A DNA stretch of 64,000 nt from Roseococcus suduntuyensis (GCF_014196305.1 NZ_JACIDJ010000001.1:62001-126000), one strand, 5' to 3'. Counted from the stretch's first letter, positions 36,452-44,933 are shown. The notes: generated by a model not told the origin, from the sequence alone. Translations and numbers: made by a program.

Positions 36452-37239
36452 ACGAGGCCCGCATCCGGCTCGATGTCGAGGACGGCATCGCGCGCCTGAC
36501 CTTCGATCACCCCCGCCGGCTCAACGCCATCACCGCCGCCATGTGGCGCGAACTGGCCGAGGCGCTGGCGCGGGTGGAGGCCGACCCCGCCGCGCGCGTG
36601 CTGCTGCTGGAAGGCGCGGGGGAGCGCGCCTTCTGCACCGGCAACGACATCAGCGAGTTCGAGACGCTGCGCGCCGACCCCGAAGCGGCCGCGCGCTACA
36701 ACGAATTGCAGCACGTGGTCGCCGCCCGCCTGCGCGACCTGACGAAGCCCGCCATCGCCGCCATCCACGGCCATTGCCTGGGCGCGGGCATGGAGATCGC
36801 ACTGATGTGCGACCTGCGCCTGTGCAGCGCGGAAGCCACCATGGGCGTGCCGGCCGTGAAGCTCGGCCTGCCCTACCGGGCGGAGGACATCGTGAAGCTG
36901 CTCGACGTGATCGGCGAGGCGGCGGCGCGCGAGATGGTGCTGCTGGGCCGCCGCCACGGCGCGGAGGACATCCGGCGCCTCGGCCTCGCGCACCGCATCC
37001 TGCCCGACCGCGCGGCGCTGCGGGAAGAGGCGCGTTCCATGGCGGAGGAGTTGGCGACGAATGCGCCGCTCAGCCTCGCGGCGGCCAAGATCGCCTTCCG
37101 GGAACTGGCCCGTCGTGACGGCCCGCCCGACCTGGCACGCGCCCAGGCCTGGGCCGATCGCTGCTATGCGAGCGAGGATTACGCCGAGGGCAGGCGCGCC
37201 AAGCTCGACAAGCGGCCGCCGCGCTTCACGGGAAGCTGA
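36448..37239 (+). CDS. Enoyl-CoA hydratase/isomerase family (crotonase)
   Basis: A 263-residue crotonase-fold protein acting on an acyl-CoA. Oxyanion-hole segments ERAFCTGNDISEFE near residue 63 and HGHCLGAGMEIALMCDLRL near 110. The glutamate in GAGMEIA is present, but the second catalytic Glu of true hydratases (in QPEILLG) is replaced: the sequence reads GVPAVKLGLPYRAED. It is therefore more likely another crotonase activity (isomerase, hydrolase or decarboxylase) than a standard hydratase. Coupled to hyuA copy 2 by ATGA, so it may process the product of the hyu enzymes. Confidence 0.83.
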   Translation: MNEARIRLDVEDGIARLTFDHPRRLNAITAAMWRELAEALARVEADPAARVLLLEGAGERAFCTGNDISEFETLRADPEAAARYNELQHVVAARLRDLTKPAIAAIHGHCLGAGMEIALMCDLRLCSAEATMGVPAVKLGLPYRAEDIVKLLDVIGEAAAREMVLLGRRHGAEDIRRLGLAHRILPDRAALREEARSMAEELATNAPLSLAAAKIAFRELARRDGPPDLARAQAWADRCYASEDYAEGRRAKLDKRPPRFTGS

Positions 37240-37261
37240 CGGCCGTGCCCAGTCTTTGCTG

Positions 37262-37310
37262 AGAGCGGGATTCAGCGTTTCGGTGATTCCACCTCAACGC
37301 ATCCCGCTCT
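37262..37310. repeat. 49-bp imperfect palindrome, copy 2 (inverted)
   Basis: agagcgggattcagcgtttc at the left and cgcatcccgctct at the right; the reverse complement of the element at 24644-24693 with one base fewer. It lies between the crotonase stop and the next Bug gene and probably marks an operon boundary. Confidence 0.85.
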
Positions 37311-37374
37311 AAGCTTTCCCCGGCAACTCCCGCCCGCGACATGATGGCGGGAGGCCACCCGGAGGAAAACCAAG

Positions 37375-38349
37375 ATGCTGCAACGCCGTCGGCTCATCGC
37401 CGCGTCAGCGACCCTTCCCCTTGCCGCGCCGGCCCTGGCGCAGCGGCCCTGGCCCAATCGGCCTGTCCGCGTGATCGTGGGTTTCCCGCCGGGCGGCTCG
37501 CTCGACGTGATGACACGGCTGGCCTGCGAGCAGATGCAGAACAGGCTGGGCCAGAGCTTCTATGTCGAGACGCGCTCGGGCGCGTCCGGCAATATCGGCA
37601 CCGAGGCCATCGCGCGCGCCACCCCCGATGGCTACACCATCGGCACGGTCAGCATGCACAACCTGCTGATCAACCCGCTGCTGTTTCGCCGCCTGCCCTA
37701 TGATCCGCAGCGGGATTTCGCCTGGATCAGCGCGATGTGGGACCTGCCCAACGTCGCCGCCGTGCCGGCGCAGCACGTGCCCGCGCGCAGCCTCGCGGAA
37801 TTCATCGCATGGGCGCGGGAGAGGCCGCAGGGGGTCAGCTTCGGGTCCTCGGGCGTCGGCACCACCATCCATCTCTCCGGCGCCTATCTCATGGCCCAGG
37901 CGGGGCTGCAGGCCGAGCACGTCACCTTCCGCGGCGCGGCGCAGACCATCCCCGCCATGCTCTCGGGCGATATCCAGATCGCGGTGGACAACCTCGCCTC
38001 CTATGTGGGCGTGATCCAGGACAACCGCATCCGGCCCCTCGCCGTCACCACGCGGGAACGCTGGCCGGCCCTGCCCGATGTGCCCACCATGGCCGAGGCC
38101 GGCTTCTCCGGGCTTTCCTACGGGCCCTGGCACATGTGGGCCGCGCCGGCAGGCACGCCGCGGGCGGTGATCGACCGGCTTTCCGAGGAAGTCCGCGCCG
38201 CGTTTTCGGATGTGGCGTTGCAGCGGCGGGTCATCGGGATGGGCGCGCGCCTCCTCGGCACCACGCCGGAGGAGCTTCAGGACAGGCTGGATCGGGAGCG
38301 GCCGATCTGGGGCGAGATGGTCCGCATCTCCGGCGCGCAACCCGAATAG
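37375..38349 (+). CDS. Bug-family tripartite tricarboxylate transporter receptor
   Basis: A 324-residue periplasmic binding protein with signal peptide LQRRRLIAASATLPLAAPAL (to about residue 22). Family blocks: PNRPVRVIVGFPPGGSLDVMTRL, FYVETRSGASGNIGTEAIARATPDGYT, and VTFRGAAQTIPAMLSGDIQIAVD. A ggagg ribosome site precedes the ATG. Separated from the hyu cluster by a palindromic repeat and transcribed in the same direction, converging on the LLM-ABC operon. Ligand unknown. Confidence 0.87.
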   Translation: MLQRRRLIAASATLPLAAPALAQRPWPNRPVRVIVGFPPGGSLDVMTRLACEQMQNRLGQSFYVETRSGASGNIGTEAIARATPDGYTIGTVSMHNLLINPLLFRRLPYDPQRDFAWISAMWDLPNVAAVPAQHVPARSLAEFIAWARERPQGVSFGSSGVGTTIHLSGAYLMAQAGLQAEHVTFRGAAQTIPAMLSGDIQIAVDNLASYVGVIQDNRIRPLAVTTRERWPALPDVPTMAEAGFSGLSYGPWHMWAAPAGTPRAVIDRLSEEVRAAFSDVALQRRVIGMGARLLGTTPEELQDRLDRERPIWGEMVRISGAQPE

Positions 38350-38379
38350 CGCGGCGGCGCGGGTTCAGGGGGCGGCCGG

Positions 38380-38622
38380 CTACCTTCCGCCCTCCGCGAT
38401 CAGGCGTTCCTTCGCCAGCGTCACGAGTTGCAGCAACGCCGCGCCCAGCGCCAATCCATCCAACCCCGCATCATCCTGCATGTCCGCATGGCGGCGCATC
38501 TCGCCGGCGAACTGGTCCAGCATGCCGGCCGGGTCGGGGTGCTGGCGGGCCTGGGTCAGCAGCAGCCGGGCCACGACCGCCTCCAGGGCAGCCAGGCGGA
38601 TTTCGGGGTCGAGAGCGGGCAT
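38380..38622 (-). CDS. Small uncharacterised helical protein
   Basis: An 80-residue predicted all-alpha protein (PALDPEIRLAALEAVVARLL; DQFAGEMRRHADMQDDAGLD; LQLVTLAKERLIAEGGR), without signal peptide or TM helix. It lies 57 bp after the LLM monooxygenase on the same strand, so may be the last gene of that operon. No family recognised. Start at 38622 is a choice; a longer frame to 38679 has no better ribosome site. Confidence 0.5.
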   Translation of the reverse strand: MPALDPEIRLAALEAVVARLLLTQARQHPDPAGMLDQFAGEMRRHADMQDDAGLDGLALGAALLQLVTLAKERLIAEGGR

Positions 38623-38679
38623 CGGGGGTCTCCATGATCCGGTTGGCGCATGGTGGGCCGGGTCATGGCGTCCCGGCAA

Positions 38680-39975
38680 TCACCCCTCGCCGCGCGCCGG
38701 TCGCCGCAGCCCCAGCAGGTCGCGCAGGGTGGTGCCCTCGTAGCGCGTGCGGAACAGGCCGCGGCGCTGGAGGATGGGCACCACCAGCTCCACGAAATCC
38801 TCCATGCCGCCCGGGAAATGCGAGGGCATGACGTTGAACCCGTCCGCCGCGCCATTCTCGAACCAGTGCTGCAAGGTGTCCGCCACCTGCTCGGCCGCGC
38901 CGCACAGCACCCAGTGGCCGCGCGCCGCGCCCAGCAGGTTGTAGATGTCGCGCAGCGTCAGGTTGTCGCGCCGCGCCTTGTTCAGCAGCGCGCGGGCAAA
39001 GCCGTGCCCACCGTCGAAGAGCGGCATGTCGCCCAGCGGCGCGTCCATGTCCCGCCCCGCCAGGTCCACGCCCAGACGGTCCTGGAGCAATTGCCGCGCA
39101 TTGGTGGGGCTGATGAAGGCCTGGAGCTGCGCGAGCTTGTCCAGCGCCTCGCGCTCCGTGCGGCCCACGATGGGCATGACGCCGGGGAGCACCGCCACCT
39201 CCTCCGGCCGGCGGCCAAGGGCGGGCAGGCGCGACTTCAGCGCGGCGTATTGCGTGCGCGCCTCCTCGAACTCCTGCACCACGGCGAAGACGACATCGGC
39301 CGTGCGGGCCGCGAGGTCGAGCCCCGCATCGGACCCGCCGGCCTGCAGGATCACGGGCCGCCCCTGCGGCGAACGGCCGATGTTCAGCGGCCCCTGCACC
39401 GAGAAATGCGCGCCTTCATGGTTCAGCTTGTGCAGCCTGGCCGGGTCCACGTAGAGGCCGCTCTCGCGGTCTGCGACCAGCGCATCCTCCTCCCAGCCAT
39501 CCCATAGGCCGCGCACCACCTCCACGAACTCGGCCGCGATGGCGTAGCGTTCGGCGTGGTTGGGATGGAGCCGCCCGAAATTCGGCCCCGCCTGCGCGGA
39601 GGACCCCGTCACCGCGTTCCACGCCGCCCGCCCACCGCTGATATGGTCCAGCGAGGCGAAGGCGCGGGCGACGCTCCAGGGGTCGCTGTAGGTGGTGGCG
39701 ACGGTGGCCCCCAGGCCGATATGCTTCGTGACCATGGCGAGGGCCGCGAGCATGGTCAGCGGCTCCAGCCGCACGGTGTAGGAGGGGTGGGCGCCCGGGT
39801 CGGCATAGAGGTTGTCGCCCATGAAGATCAGGTCGAAGCAGCCGCGCTCGGCCTGGGCGGCCATGGCCTGGATGGCCTGGATGTCCTGGAAGCTGGTCAC
39901 CGCGCCCGGCATGCGCCAACCCGCCACATGGCTGCCGGTGCCGAGCAGGAAGAGGCCCAGATGCATCTGCCGCAT
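38680..39975 (-). CDS. LLM flavin-dependent monooxygenase (NtaA/SnaA/DszA type)
   Basis: A 431-residue FMNH2-dependent monooxygenase of the bacterial luciferase-like class, in the nitrilotriacetate/pristinamycin/dibenzothiophene-sulfone branch. Blocks: MHLGLFLLGTGSHVAGWRMP at the N terminus, FDLIFMGDNLY near residue 47, SDPWSVARAFASLDHISGGRAAWNAVTG near 97, NFGRLHPNHAERYAIAAEFVEVVRGLW near 132, and RPVILQAGGSDAGLDLAA near 208. Such enzymes need a separate flavin reductase, and none is in the window. It follows the second permease by 5 bp in the ABC operon, a typical layout for imported sulfur or nitrogen compounds that are then oxidatively cleaved. Substrate not predictable. Confidence 0.87.
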   Translation of the reverse strand: MRQMHLGLFLLGTGSHVAGWRMPGAVTSFQDIQAIQAMAAQAERGCFDLIFMGDNLYADPGAHPSYTVRLEPLTMLAALAMVTKHIGLGATVATTYSDPWSVARAFASLDHISGGRAAWNAVTGSSAQAGPNFGRLHPNHAERYAIAAEFVEVVRGLWDGWEEDALVADRESGLYVDPARLHKLNHEGAHFSVQGPLNIGRSPQGRPVILQAGGSDAGLDLAARTADVVFAVVQEFEEARTQYAALKSRLPALGRRPEEVAVLPGVMPIVGRTEREALDKLAQLQAFISPTNARQLLQDRLGVDLAGRDMDAPLGDMPLFDGGHGFARALLNKARRDNLTLRDIYNLLGAARGHWVLCGAAEQVADTLQHWFENGAADGFNVMPSHFPGGMEDFVELVVPILQRRGLFRTRYEGTTLRDLLGLRRPARGEG

Positions 39976-39980
39976 GAAAT

Positions 39981-40721
39981 CTACCGCCAGAAGATGAAGC
40001 GCCGCTCCAGCGCGCCCACCGCGCCGAAGAAGGCGAGGCTGAGCGTGGAAGCCACCAGGATGGCCGCCCAGACCTGCACGAAGTCGATCAGCGTGACGGA
40101 CTGGTAGATGATCCAGCCGAGGCCGCCATAGGCGCCCAGCATCTCGGTCACGATGGCGACGATCAGGCTGCGCACGGTGGCCACCCGCAGCCCCGCGGCG
40201 ATCAGCGGCAACGCGGCCGGCAGGCGCAGCCGCCAGAAGATACCGATGCGCCCCGCGCCGAAGCTGCGCATGAGGTCCACGCTGCGCCGGTCCACCCGGT
40301 CGAATCCGGCCAGTGCGCTGAGGAAGATGGTGAAGCCCACCGCAAGCGCCACCATCACGATCTTGGAGGAAACCCCCACGCCGAACCACAGCAGCACCAG
40401 CGGCGACCAGGCGACCACCGGCACGGAGTTGATGGCCAGCAGCAGCGGCAGCACGCCCGCGCGCAGCGGCCGCGCCAGCACCAGCAGCGTCGCCATGCCG
40501 ATGCCGGCGAGCGCGCCGATGGCATAGCCCGTGATGGCCTCGAAGCCCGTGACCAGCGCGGCCGCCTGCAAGGCGGCCCGATGCTCCCACACCGCGCCCA
40601 GGATCTGCGTCACCGCCGGCAGGGTGTAGGCCGGCAGGGCGAAGCCGCGCGCGGTGACTTCCCACAGCGCCAGGATCAGCACGGCGCCGAAGACGCCACG
40701 CGCGGCGGAGGTGCCGCTCAT
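39981..40721 (-). CDS. ABC importer permease (TauC/SsuC-like), second
   Basis: A 246-residue inner-membrane permease with about six helices. The cytoplasmic coupling loop reads RSFGAGRIGIFWRLRLPAALPLIAAGLRV (about residues 149-177), the EAA-type motif for contact with the ATPase. Its ATG overlaps the stop of the first permease (ATGA). The two permeases are about equally long and form a heterodimeric channel. Confidence 0.85.
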   Translation of the reverse strand: MSGTSAARGVFGAVLILALWEVTARGFALPAYTLPAVTQILGAVWEHRAALQAAALVTGFEAITGYAIGALAGIGMATLLVLARPLRAGVLPLLLAINSVPVVAWSPLVLLWFGVGVSSKIVMVALAVGFTIFLSALAGFDRVDRRSVDLMRSFGAGRIGIFWRLRLPAALPLIAAGLRVATVRSLIVAIVTEMLGAYGGLGWIIYQSVTLIDFVQVWAAILVASTLSLAFFGAVGALERRFIFWR

Positions 40722-41473
40722 TGCTCCGCCCCCCAGAAGACGATGCGCCGCTCCGCCCAGGCCACCAGCGCGTAGAAGCCCGTGCCCAGCAGCGCCGCGC
40801 AGAGGATGGCGGCCCAGAGCGCCACCACGCTTTCATTGTACATGGCCTGGAGCAGCAGCACGCCGATGCCGGTGTTGTCGCCGAACCACTCGCCCACGAT
40901 GGCGCCCACCAGGCTGAGCGAGGCGCCGAGGCGCAGGGCCACGAAGATCTGTGGCAGGGCCATGGGCAATTGCAGGCGGAACAGGATCTGGGTCGGCGTG
41001 GCGCCGAAGCTGCGCAGCAGCGCCGCCTGGCGCGGGTCCACGCTGTTCAGCCCGAGCAGCGTGTTCACCGTCACGGGGAAGAAGGTGAGGTAGAAGGCGA
41101 TCACCGCCTTGGCCATCAGCGTGTTGCCGAACCACATCACCACCAGCGCGCCGAAGGCGATGACCGGGATGGTCTGCGACACCACGAAGACCGGCAGCAG
41201 CATATCGCGCAGCAGCGGTGCCCGGAAGAACACCAACCCGTTGACGATGCCCACCGCCGTGCCGGCCGCAAAGCCGATCAGCGTCTCGGCGGCGGTGCGT
41301 TGCAGCCCGGCCCAATAGGCGCCGGGCGTGAAGGCGATGGCGGCCAGGATCTCCGACAGGCGCGGCAGGAGGTGCGGGCGGATGCCGAACAGCACCACCA
41401 CGCCTTCCCAGACCAGCCCCGCCAGGATCACCCCGCCCAGCAGGCGCAGCGCCGCCATCGCCGTGGCATTCAT
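40718..41473 (-). CDS. ABC importer permease (TauC/SsuC-like), first
   Basis: A 251-residue permease with about six helices and the EAA-type loop RSFGATPTQILFRLQLPMALPQIFVALRLG (about residues 156-185). Start overlaps the binding-protein stop (ATGA) and its stop overlaps the second permease. Resembles permeases of the nitrate/sulfonate/taurine/NMT1 importer class. Confidence 0.85.
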   Translation of the reverse strand: MNATAMAALRLLGGVILAGLVWEGVVVLFGIRPHLLPRLSEILAAIAFTPGAYWAGLQRTAAETLIGFAAGTAVGIVNGLVFFRAPLLRDMLLPVFVVSQTIPVIAFGALVVMWFGNTLMAKAVIAFYLTFFPVTVNTLLGLNSVDPRQAALLRSFGATPTQILFRLQLPMALPQIFVALRLGASLSLVGAIVGEWFGDNTGIGVLLLQAMYNESVVALWAAILCAALLGTGFYALVAWAERRIVFWGAEQ

Positions 41474-42477
41474 GCTATGCGGTCCGCCAGCGGGATCGCC
41501 TCCAGGAAGCTGGAGTTGTAGGCGGCGGCGAGGTCGAGCGGCGTCTTGATCACCTCATGGCGCAGGAAGAAGTCATGCGCGGCCTGCACCACCGGGCGGT
41601 CGATCCAGAACAGCCCGTTCCGCGCGGCGCCGCCGGCCACCATCAGCTTGCCGGCCTCCTCCATCATGAATTCCTGATGCGGGCGGTTCAGCGTGGGCGC
41701 GACGGACATGACGGCATCCACGCCGGCCTTGCCGTCGCGCAGCGCCTCGCGCCAGCCGCGGATGGTGGCGCGCAGGAAGGCGGTCACCATCTGCGGCCGG
41801 TCGCGCGCCGTCTGCTCGCTGACGATGACGGTGTCGCGCGGGAAGGTGATGCCGTGGTCGTCGGGGACGAAGCTGCGGAGGTTGTCGCGCCCCACGCGGT
41901 TCATCAGCGTGAAGAACTCGTTGTAGCGGGTGGCCGTCACCACATCCACCTGGCGGTCCACGAAGGGCTGCACGCTGACCTGCTGCGGCTGCATGGTGAA
42001 GTCGCCGCGGCTCAGCCCCGCCTGCGCCAGCATGCCCAGCAGCACGAAGTTCGCACCCGTGAACCAGGTCGTGATGGTCTTGCCGCGGAAGTCGGCCAGG
42101 GTCCGGATGGGGCCGTCGGCGCGCGTGACGAAGACGAAGGGCGTTTGCTGGTGCATGACGCCGGCGCAGACGATGGGCAGGTTCCGCTCACGCGCCGCGA
42201 AGACGCTGTCCGTCCCGCCCGAGAGGCCGAAGGTGTCGGCGCCCGAGGCCACCAGGTTTTCCGTCAGCAGGTTCGGCCCGCCGGGGTTGATGGTGAGGTC
42301 AATGCCCGCCTCGCGGTAGTAGCCCTTCTGCAGCGCCACGTAGAAGCCGGCGAACTGCGCCTGCGTCAGCCATTTCAGGCGCAGCGTGGCGCGCGTCAGC
42401 GTCTGCGCCCCGGCGGGGCGGATGAAGGGGGAGACGGCGGCCGCGCCGGTCGCGGCCAGAAGGTGGCGCCTGTTCAT
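41470..42477 (-). CDS. NMT1/THI5-type ABC substrate-binding protein
   Basis: A 335-residue periplasmic binding protein. Signal peptide RRHLLAATGAAAVSPFIRPA (residues 3-22). Then LRLKWLTQAQFAGFYVALQKGYYREAGIDLTI, the opening typical of NMT1/SsuA-like proteins that bind pyrimidine-type, riboflavin-like, sulfonate or formyl-aminopyrimidine ligands. GKTITTWFTGANF near residue 135 is a pocket loop. Start at 42477; the frame's extra 11 codons precede the signal peptide. It begins the importer core and is 25 bp after the aldolase gene. Confidence 0.85.
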   Translation of the reverse strand: MNRRHLLAATGAAAVSPFIRPAGAQTLTRATLRLKWLTQAQFAGFYVALQKGYYREAGIDLTINPGGPNLLTENLVASGADTFGLSGGTDSVFAARERNLPIVCAGVMHQQTPFVFVTRADGPIRTLADFRGKTITTWFTGANFVLLGMLAQAGLSRGDFTMQPQQVSVQPFVDRQVDVVTATRYNEFFTLMNRVGRDNLRSFVPDDHGITFPRDTVIVSEQTARDRPQMVTAFLRATIRGWREALRDGKAGVDAVMSVAPTLNRPHQEFMMEEAGKLMVAGGAARNGLFWIDRPVVQAAHDFFLRHEVIKTPLDLAAAYNSSFLEAIPLADRIA

Positions 42478-42502
42478 CGTGCTTACTCCTGCGGGGGTTG
42501 GG

Positions 42503-43240
42503 TCAGTCACGGAAGCCTGGCTCCTCGCGGTCGAGCAGGCGGAGGAAGGCGGGCCACTCGCGCTCGCCAGGGCCCAGGATGTCGCCCTGCTGCTGCCAGA
42601 ACTGGTTGGCGGCGCGGGCGCACACCTCGGGGGGCGGCTCGATGATGGGCTGGCCGGAGGACTGCATCATGAGTTGGATGCGGGCCGCGCGCTCGAAGTA
42701 GTAGAGCAGCATGAAGGCCGCACCCGGCGTGCGCCCCACGGTCAGGGTGCCGTGGTTGCGCATGATCATGACGGGGTGTGTGCCGAAGTCGCGCACCAGG
42801 CGTTCCTGTTCGTCCAGGTCTATCGCCACGCCCTCATAGTCGTGGAAGGCCTGGCGTTCATGGAACCACATGGCGAACTGGCTGAGCGGGCGCAGGCCGC
42901 CCGGCTGCGCCGAGACCGCCACCGCCGCATCCGAATGCGCGTGCAGCACGCAGGCCGCGTCATGCCGCGCCTTGTGGATGGCGGCATGGATGACGAAGGC
43001 CGCGACATTCGCCTCGTGCGGGCTGGAGGCGAGCTTGCGGCCCTCCGTGTCGATCTTCACGAGGGATGAGGCGGTGATCTCGCTGAACAGCATCCCATAG
43101 GGGTTCAGCAGGAAGGCATTCTCCTCGCCCGGCACGCGCAGCGAGATGTGGTTGTAGATGACGTCATCCAGGCCAAGCCGCGCCACCATGCGATAGCAGG
43201 CGGCGAGCGAGATGCGCGCCTCGCGCTCGGCGTCCGTCAT
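42503..43240 (-). CDS. Class II aldolase/adducin family protein
   Basis: A 245-residue zinc-dependent aldolase-fold protein. Zinc ligands: HAHSDAAVAVSAQ (two His, near residue 99) and the third His in MIMRNHGTLTVG near 160; YNHISLRVPG near 29 is the phosphate-binding region of the family. Members are aldolases, epimerases and decarboxylases, so the reaction is undecided. It sits inside an ABC importer operon between ATPase and binding protein, joined to the ATPase by ATGA overlap, which suggests that it acts on the imported compound or a breakdown product. Confidence 0.85.
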   Translation of the reverse strand: MTDAEREARISLAACYRMVARLGLDDVIYNHISLRVPGEENAFLLNPYGMLFSEITASSLVKIDTEGRKLASSPHEANVAAFVIHAAIHKARHDAACVLHAHSDAAVAVSAQPGGLRPLSQFAMWFHERQAFHDYEGVAIDLDEQERLVRDFGTHPVMIMRNHGTLTVGRTPGAAFMLLYYFERAARIQLMMQSSGQPIIEPPPEVCARAANQFWQQQGDILGPGEREWPAFLRLLDREEPGFRD

Positions 43241-44037
43241 GGCGCGGCGGCCGTGCCGGTCAGGAAGGACTTCATGGCTTCCTCCTCGATGGCGTCGAGC
43301 ACCTCGCGCTTGATGGCGGTGAATTCGGGGGAGGTGAGAAGTTCCGGCGCGCGGGGGCGGGGCAGGTTCACCTCGCGCATCAGCTTCACGGCACCTGGCC
43401 GCGCGGTCATGACCACCACGCGGTCGCCCAGGAAGATCGCCTCGTCCACGTCATGCGTGATGAAGAGGATGGTGCGGCGGTGACGCTGCCACACATCCAG
43501 CAGCCAGCGCTGCATCATGCTGCGGGTCAGTGCGTCGAGCGCGCCGAAGGGCTCGTCCAGCAGCATGAGTTCGCGTTCGAAGAGGAAGGTCCGCATCAGC
43601 GCGACCCGCTGGCGCATGCCGCCGGAAAGCTGGTGCGGATACTGATTCTCGAAGCCCGTCAGGCCGAATTCTGGCAGCATGGAGAGCGCCTTGGCGCGGG
43701 CCTGGCTGCGGTTGGCGCCCTCGATCTCATTGGCGAGGATGGCGTTGTCCACCACGTTGCGCCAGGGCAGCAGCAGGTCGCGCTGCGGCATGAAGGAGAC
43801 CTGGCCCAGCAGTTCCCTCGCGTGACAGCCGCGCCCCTTGAAGCGGAGGATGCCGCCCGCGTCGGGTTCGTCGAGGCCCGCCACGATGTTGAACAGCGTG
43901 CTCTTGCCACAGCCCGAGGGGCCGACGACGGTCACGAACTCGCCCGGCTGCACGTCCAGGTCGAAGCCCTCCAGCGCCTGCACCGCGCCGAAGCGCTTGG
44001 AGAGACCACGCAGTTCGAGAAGAGGGGCGCTGTTCAA
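43237..44037 (-). CDS. ABC importer ATPase (TauB/SsuB-like)
   Basis: A 266-residue ATPase. Walker A GPSGCGKST near residue 37, Q-loop SFMPQRDLLLPW, signature LSGGMRQRV near 138, Walker B LMLLDEPFGALDALTR near 156, H-loop ITHDVDEAIFL near 194. The start is taken as TTG at 44037 with aaggcagg seven bases upstream, since the next in-frame codons upstream have no family match and run into the promoter region. First gene of the leftward operon ATPase-aldolase-SBP-permease-permease-LLM, divergent from the GntR gene. Confidence 0.85.
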   Translation of the reverse strand: MNSAPLLELRGLSKRFGAVQALEGFDLDVQPGEFVTVVGPSGCGKSTLFNIVAGLDEPDAGGILRFKGRGCHARELLGQVSFMPQRDLLLPWRNVVDNAILANEIEGANRSQARAKALSMLPEFGLTGFENQYPHQLSGGMRQRVALMRTFLFERELMLLDEPFGALDALTRSMMQRWLLDVWQRHRRTILFITHDVDEAIFLGDRVVVMTARPGAVKLMREVNLPRPRAPELLTSPEFTAIKREVLDAIEEEAMKSFLTGTAAAP

Positions 44038-44102
44038 TCCGTGACCTGCCTTCTGCGCCCCGGGATGAGGCTCTAAAACATCTTCACGACAGGGGCGCCG
44101 GT

Positions 44103-44113
44103 TTGGAATACAA
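44103..44113. promoter_or_regulatory. Candidate GntR half-operator before the ABC operon
   Basis: ttggaatacaa lies in the 119-bp divergent gap between the ABC operon and the GntR gene. It shares the ATACAA end with ttgcatacaa at 44904-44913 on the other side of the GntR gene, so it may be a common operator element. Confidence 0.35.
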
Positions 44114-44156
44114 AGACCCAGTTCTTTGCACACAAGAATGAGGCTTTCGCACACAT

Positions 44157-44867
44157 ATGCGCGCAAAACAGGCATTGCCTGAGGCAGAATGGGCAGGTTC
44201 CGGGCGAAAGCCCCCCGCCGCGCCCGGCCATGGCACGCTGGCCAACACCCTCTATCGCCGCCTGCGTGACGACATCGCGGGCGGACGCCTCGACCCCGGC
44301 GCGCGGCTGGACGAGCAGGAGATCGCCGACCGCCACGGCTGTTCCCGCACCCCCGTGCGCGAGGCTTTCCGCCTGCTGGCAAGCGAGCGCCTGGTGGAGT
44401 TGCGCGGCCGGCAGGGTGCGGTGGTGCGCAGCATTTCCGCCCAGACGCTGATCGAGATGTTCCAGGTGATGGGAGAGCTGGAGGGGCTCTGCGCGCGGCT
44501 GGCCGCCCGGCGCAGCACACCGGCCCAGAATGCCGCGCTTCAGGCCATCCATGCGAGGCTGGAGGCGGCCTCAGGCGACACGGCGGACGCCTTCTACGAC
44601 ATCAACGCGGAATTCCACGAGGCCATCTACGAGGCCGCGCACAACGCCTTCCTGGCCGAGGAAACCCGCCGCCTGCGCAACCGCGTGGCCGCCTATCGCC
44701 GTCGCGTGACGCATATGCCGACCCGCGTGGAGGACACGCTGCGCGAGCATGCGGAGATCATGGCCGCCATCCTGGCGCGCGACCCGGAGGCGGCGCACCG
44801 CGCCATGCGCGCCCACCTGACCCTGCTGGGGGAGAACCTGCTGGACCTGATCGCGGGCCTCGACTGA
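44157..44867 (+). CDS. GntR family regulator, FCD type
   Basis: A 236-residue regulator. Winged helix (about residues 28-92) with the helix-turn-helix DEQEIADRHGCSRTPVREAF; FCD effector domain (about 100-230) with metal ligands in FYDINAEFHEAIYEAAHN and TLREHAEIMAAILARD. The 20-residue N-terminal tail is extra. It lies between two divergent catabolic operons and probably represses both until the substrate or a carboxylic acid product binds. The SDR operon begins 66 bp downstream on the same strand. Confidence 0.88.
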   Translation: MRAKQALPEAEWAGSGRKPPAAPGHGTLANTLYRRLRDDIAGGRLDPGARLDEQEIADRHGCSRTPVREAFRLLASERLVELRGRQGAVVRSISAQTLIEMFQVMGELEGLCARLAARRSTPAQNAALQAIHARLEAASGDTADAFYDINAEFHEAIYEAAHNAFLAEETRRLRNRVAAYRRRVTHMPTRVEDTLREHAEIMAAILARDPEAAHRAMRAHLTLLGENLLDLIAGLD

Positions 44868-44884
44868 GGCGTGCGCCCATGTTG

Positions 44885-44911
44885 GTATGCATATTGCTAG
44901 TCATTGCATAC
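44885..44911. promoter_or_regulatory. Inverted repeat, candidate GntR operator
   Basis: gtatgca (44885-44891) and tgcatac (44905-44911) form an exact 7-bp inverted repeat with a 13-bp spacer, in the gap between gntR and the SDR gene. The TTG at 44904 lies inside it, so the SDR start is placed downstream at 44934. Confidence 0.5.
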
Positions 44912-44933
44912 AACACGGACAACGGAGCGCCCC

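Noticed and set aside
38680..40836. Single 718-codon frame suggesting an LLM protein fused to a permease-like N terminus
   Set aside because: The N-terminal part is out-of-frame shadow of the permease genes; the LLM protein has its own start at 39975, and the permeases have proper frames.
40718..42477. TPP riboswitch suspected because the binding protein is NMT1/THI5-like
   Set aside because: No Thi-box (CTGAGA...) pattern found upstream of the operon at 44038-44156, and the neighbours are catabolic rather than thiamine genes.
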